This document shows, one piece after another, positions 63,346 to 64,000 of a stretch of DNA of 64,000 nt. The stretch covers positions 1-64,000 of the forward strand of contig JAFGWM010000024.1 in NCBI GenBank assembly GCA_016937155.1, read 5' to 3'. Position 1 is the stretch's first letter; every line of letters begins with the position of its first letter. The DNA comes from Deltaproteobacteria bacterium (GTDB taxonomy: Bacteria > Myxococcota_A > Polyangia > HGW-17). The notes below the pieces were generated by a model. It worked only from the letters and a program-made list of their open reading frames with translations. It was not told the origin of the DNA and did no database searches. Both the position numbers and the translations under genes were made by a program.

Positions 63346-64000
63346 TCCATAACTGTTTTATTTCGACCTGCTCTTTTTGCCCTGTATAGATTTTCATCAG
63401 CCTTCTGAATAATTTCCTCAGGAGAATATTCACGTCCTGCCTGGGTTGTACATATTCCAAGACTTATGGTAACAACGATTTCATTTCCTTCTGCAGAAAC
63501 AGGACTTGAGCAAACTGTATTTCTTATTCTTTCTGCTATTTCAAAGGCAGATTTCGCATTTGTATCCGGCAGACAGACTGTAAATTCCTCACCACCGTAT
63601 CTCGCAAAAATTTCATTTTTTCTCACATTGGATCTGATTCTTGAAGCCACTTCCTTGAGAACAAGATCCCCCACAAGATGTCCAAAATTATCGTTCAGGA
63701 CCTTGAAATGATCTATATCAATCATAAGGAGACTCATTCCAGATGAGGTATTTCTTTTTAGCCTCTCAATTTCTCTTGTGAGATACTCCATAAGATATCG
63801 TTTATTATATGCATCTGTCAGAGCATCAATTATTGTGAGTTTATACAGGTTGTCATGATATTCAGCTTCAACGTCCTCCCCGCTCAGAAATTTAAGCAGC
63901 ACCTGACCAATACGAATTTTCGCACCGTTTTCTATTTTCATTTTTCTGCGGATAACAGATTCATTGAGATATGTTCCGTTTGTTGAGCCCAGATCACTTA
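63339..64000 (-). CDS. FHA-GGDEF diguanylate cyclase (5' part outside the window)
   Basis: The gene is cut by the window's right edge. The visible 220 residues start inside an FHA domain (SDLGSTNGTYLNESVIRR then KIRIGQVLLKF), which binds phosphothreonine, followed by a GGDEF domain: DALTDAYNKRYLMEYL, LLMIDIDHFKVLNDNFGH, RYGGEEFTV (active site) and ISLGICT. It makes cyclic di-GMP. The inhibitory site upstream of GGEEF reads RKNE instead of RxxD, so product inhibition may be weakened. FHA plus GGDEF links threonine phosphorylation, such as by kinases of the window's type, to c-di-GMP. Confidence 0.9.
   Translation of the reverse strand, partial: SDLGSTNGTYLNESVIRRKMKIENGAKIRIGQVLLKFLSGEDVEAEYHDNLYKLTIIDALTDAYNKRYLMEYLTREIERLKRNTSSGMSLLMIDIDHFKVLNDNFGHLVGDLVLKEVASRIRSNVRKNEIFARYGGEEFTVCLPDTNAKSAFEIAERIRNTVCSSPVSAEGNEIVVTISLGICTTQAGREYSPEEIIQKADENLYRAKRAGRNKTVMDY

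Overview
The window looks like chromosomal DNA from a low-GC (about 40%, by eye) Gram-negative bacterium of the broad deltaproteobacterial or Myxococcota type. Pointers are many lipoproteins with Cys-rich repeats and RCC1 repeats, an OmpA protein with thrombospondin-3-like repeats, a MYXO-CTERM-like sorting tag, a PEGA-type Ser/Thr kinase, a PilX/PilY1 minor-pilin cluster, a mevalonate-pathway HMG-CoA synthase, and the wreck of a tyrosine transposase of a kind I associate with myxobacteria. The taxonomic guess is inference only.

Left end (1-4100): a short tRNA 3'-end-like fragment, an AbiEi/AbiEii type IV toxin-antitoxin pair with an inverted repeat over its promoter, a decayed transposase gene, then two intact tRNA genes (initiator Met on the minus strand, Gly-GCC on the plus strand), each with promoter and terminator. 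This part looks like accessory DNA next to a tRNA locus. Region 4100-13000 is mostly minus strand and envelope-related: a metallo-beta-lactamase-fold hydrolase, an outer-membrane barrel protein, an RCC1 lipoprotein, OmpA, a DUF4350-like lipoprotein and a large membrane protein. Region 13000-20000 holds a TPR-like protein, two tandem paralogous small lipoproteins, a rhomboid protease and, tail-to-tail with it, a 1372-residue protein whose middle carries a C-terminal-type sorting tag directly followed by a second lipoprotein-type signal.

Region 20000-38400: a membrane-anchored spermidine-synthase-like protein, a minus-strand operon (Ser/Thr kinase, coiled-coil TPR protein, DUF192 lipoprotein, double cyclic-nucleotide-binding protein), murJ, a 3D-domain lipoprotein, mvaS, two transglutaminase-like proteins (the second apparently lacking the catalytic His) with an RDD protein, and mnmA. 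Region 38400-45500 is a plus-strand minor-pilin cluster (PilX-like, basic secreted protein, PilY1, PilV-, PilW- and FimT-like). Facing it is a three-gene minus-strand operon of unrecognised proteins, two with zinc ribbons.

Region 48100-53000: a long-form urocanate hydratase translationally joined to an ABC exporter and a small membrane protein, then thymidine kinase. After it come class II fructose-bisphosphate aldolase, an Ig-like lipoprotein, a TPR/PEGA protein, a membrane metallophosphatase, an orphan groES, a radical-SAM-like protein that lacks the cluster-binding cysteines, a tandem-fused deoxynucleoside kinase, an Mpv17-like membrane protein and the C-terminal part of an FHA-GGDEF diguanylate cyclase cut by the window edge.

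No CRISPR array, rRNA, intact insertion sequence or replication origin was seen. The most unusual items are the internal sorting-tag/lipobox fusion, the cysteine-less radical SAM protein, the double deoxynucleoside kinase, and the unrecognised zinc-ribbon operon.
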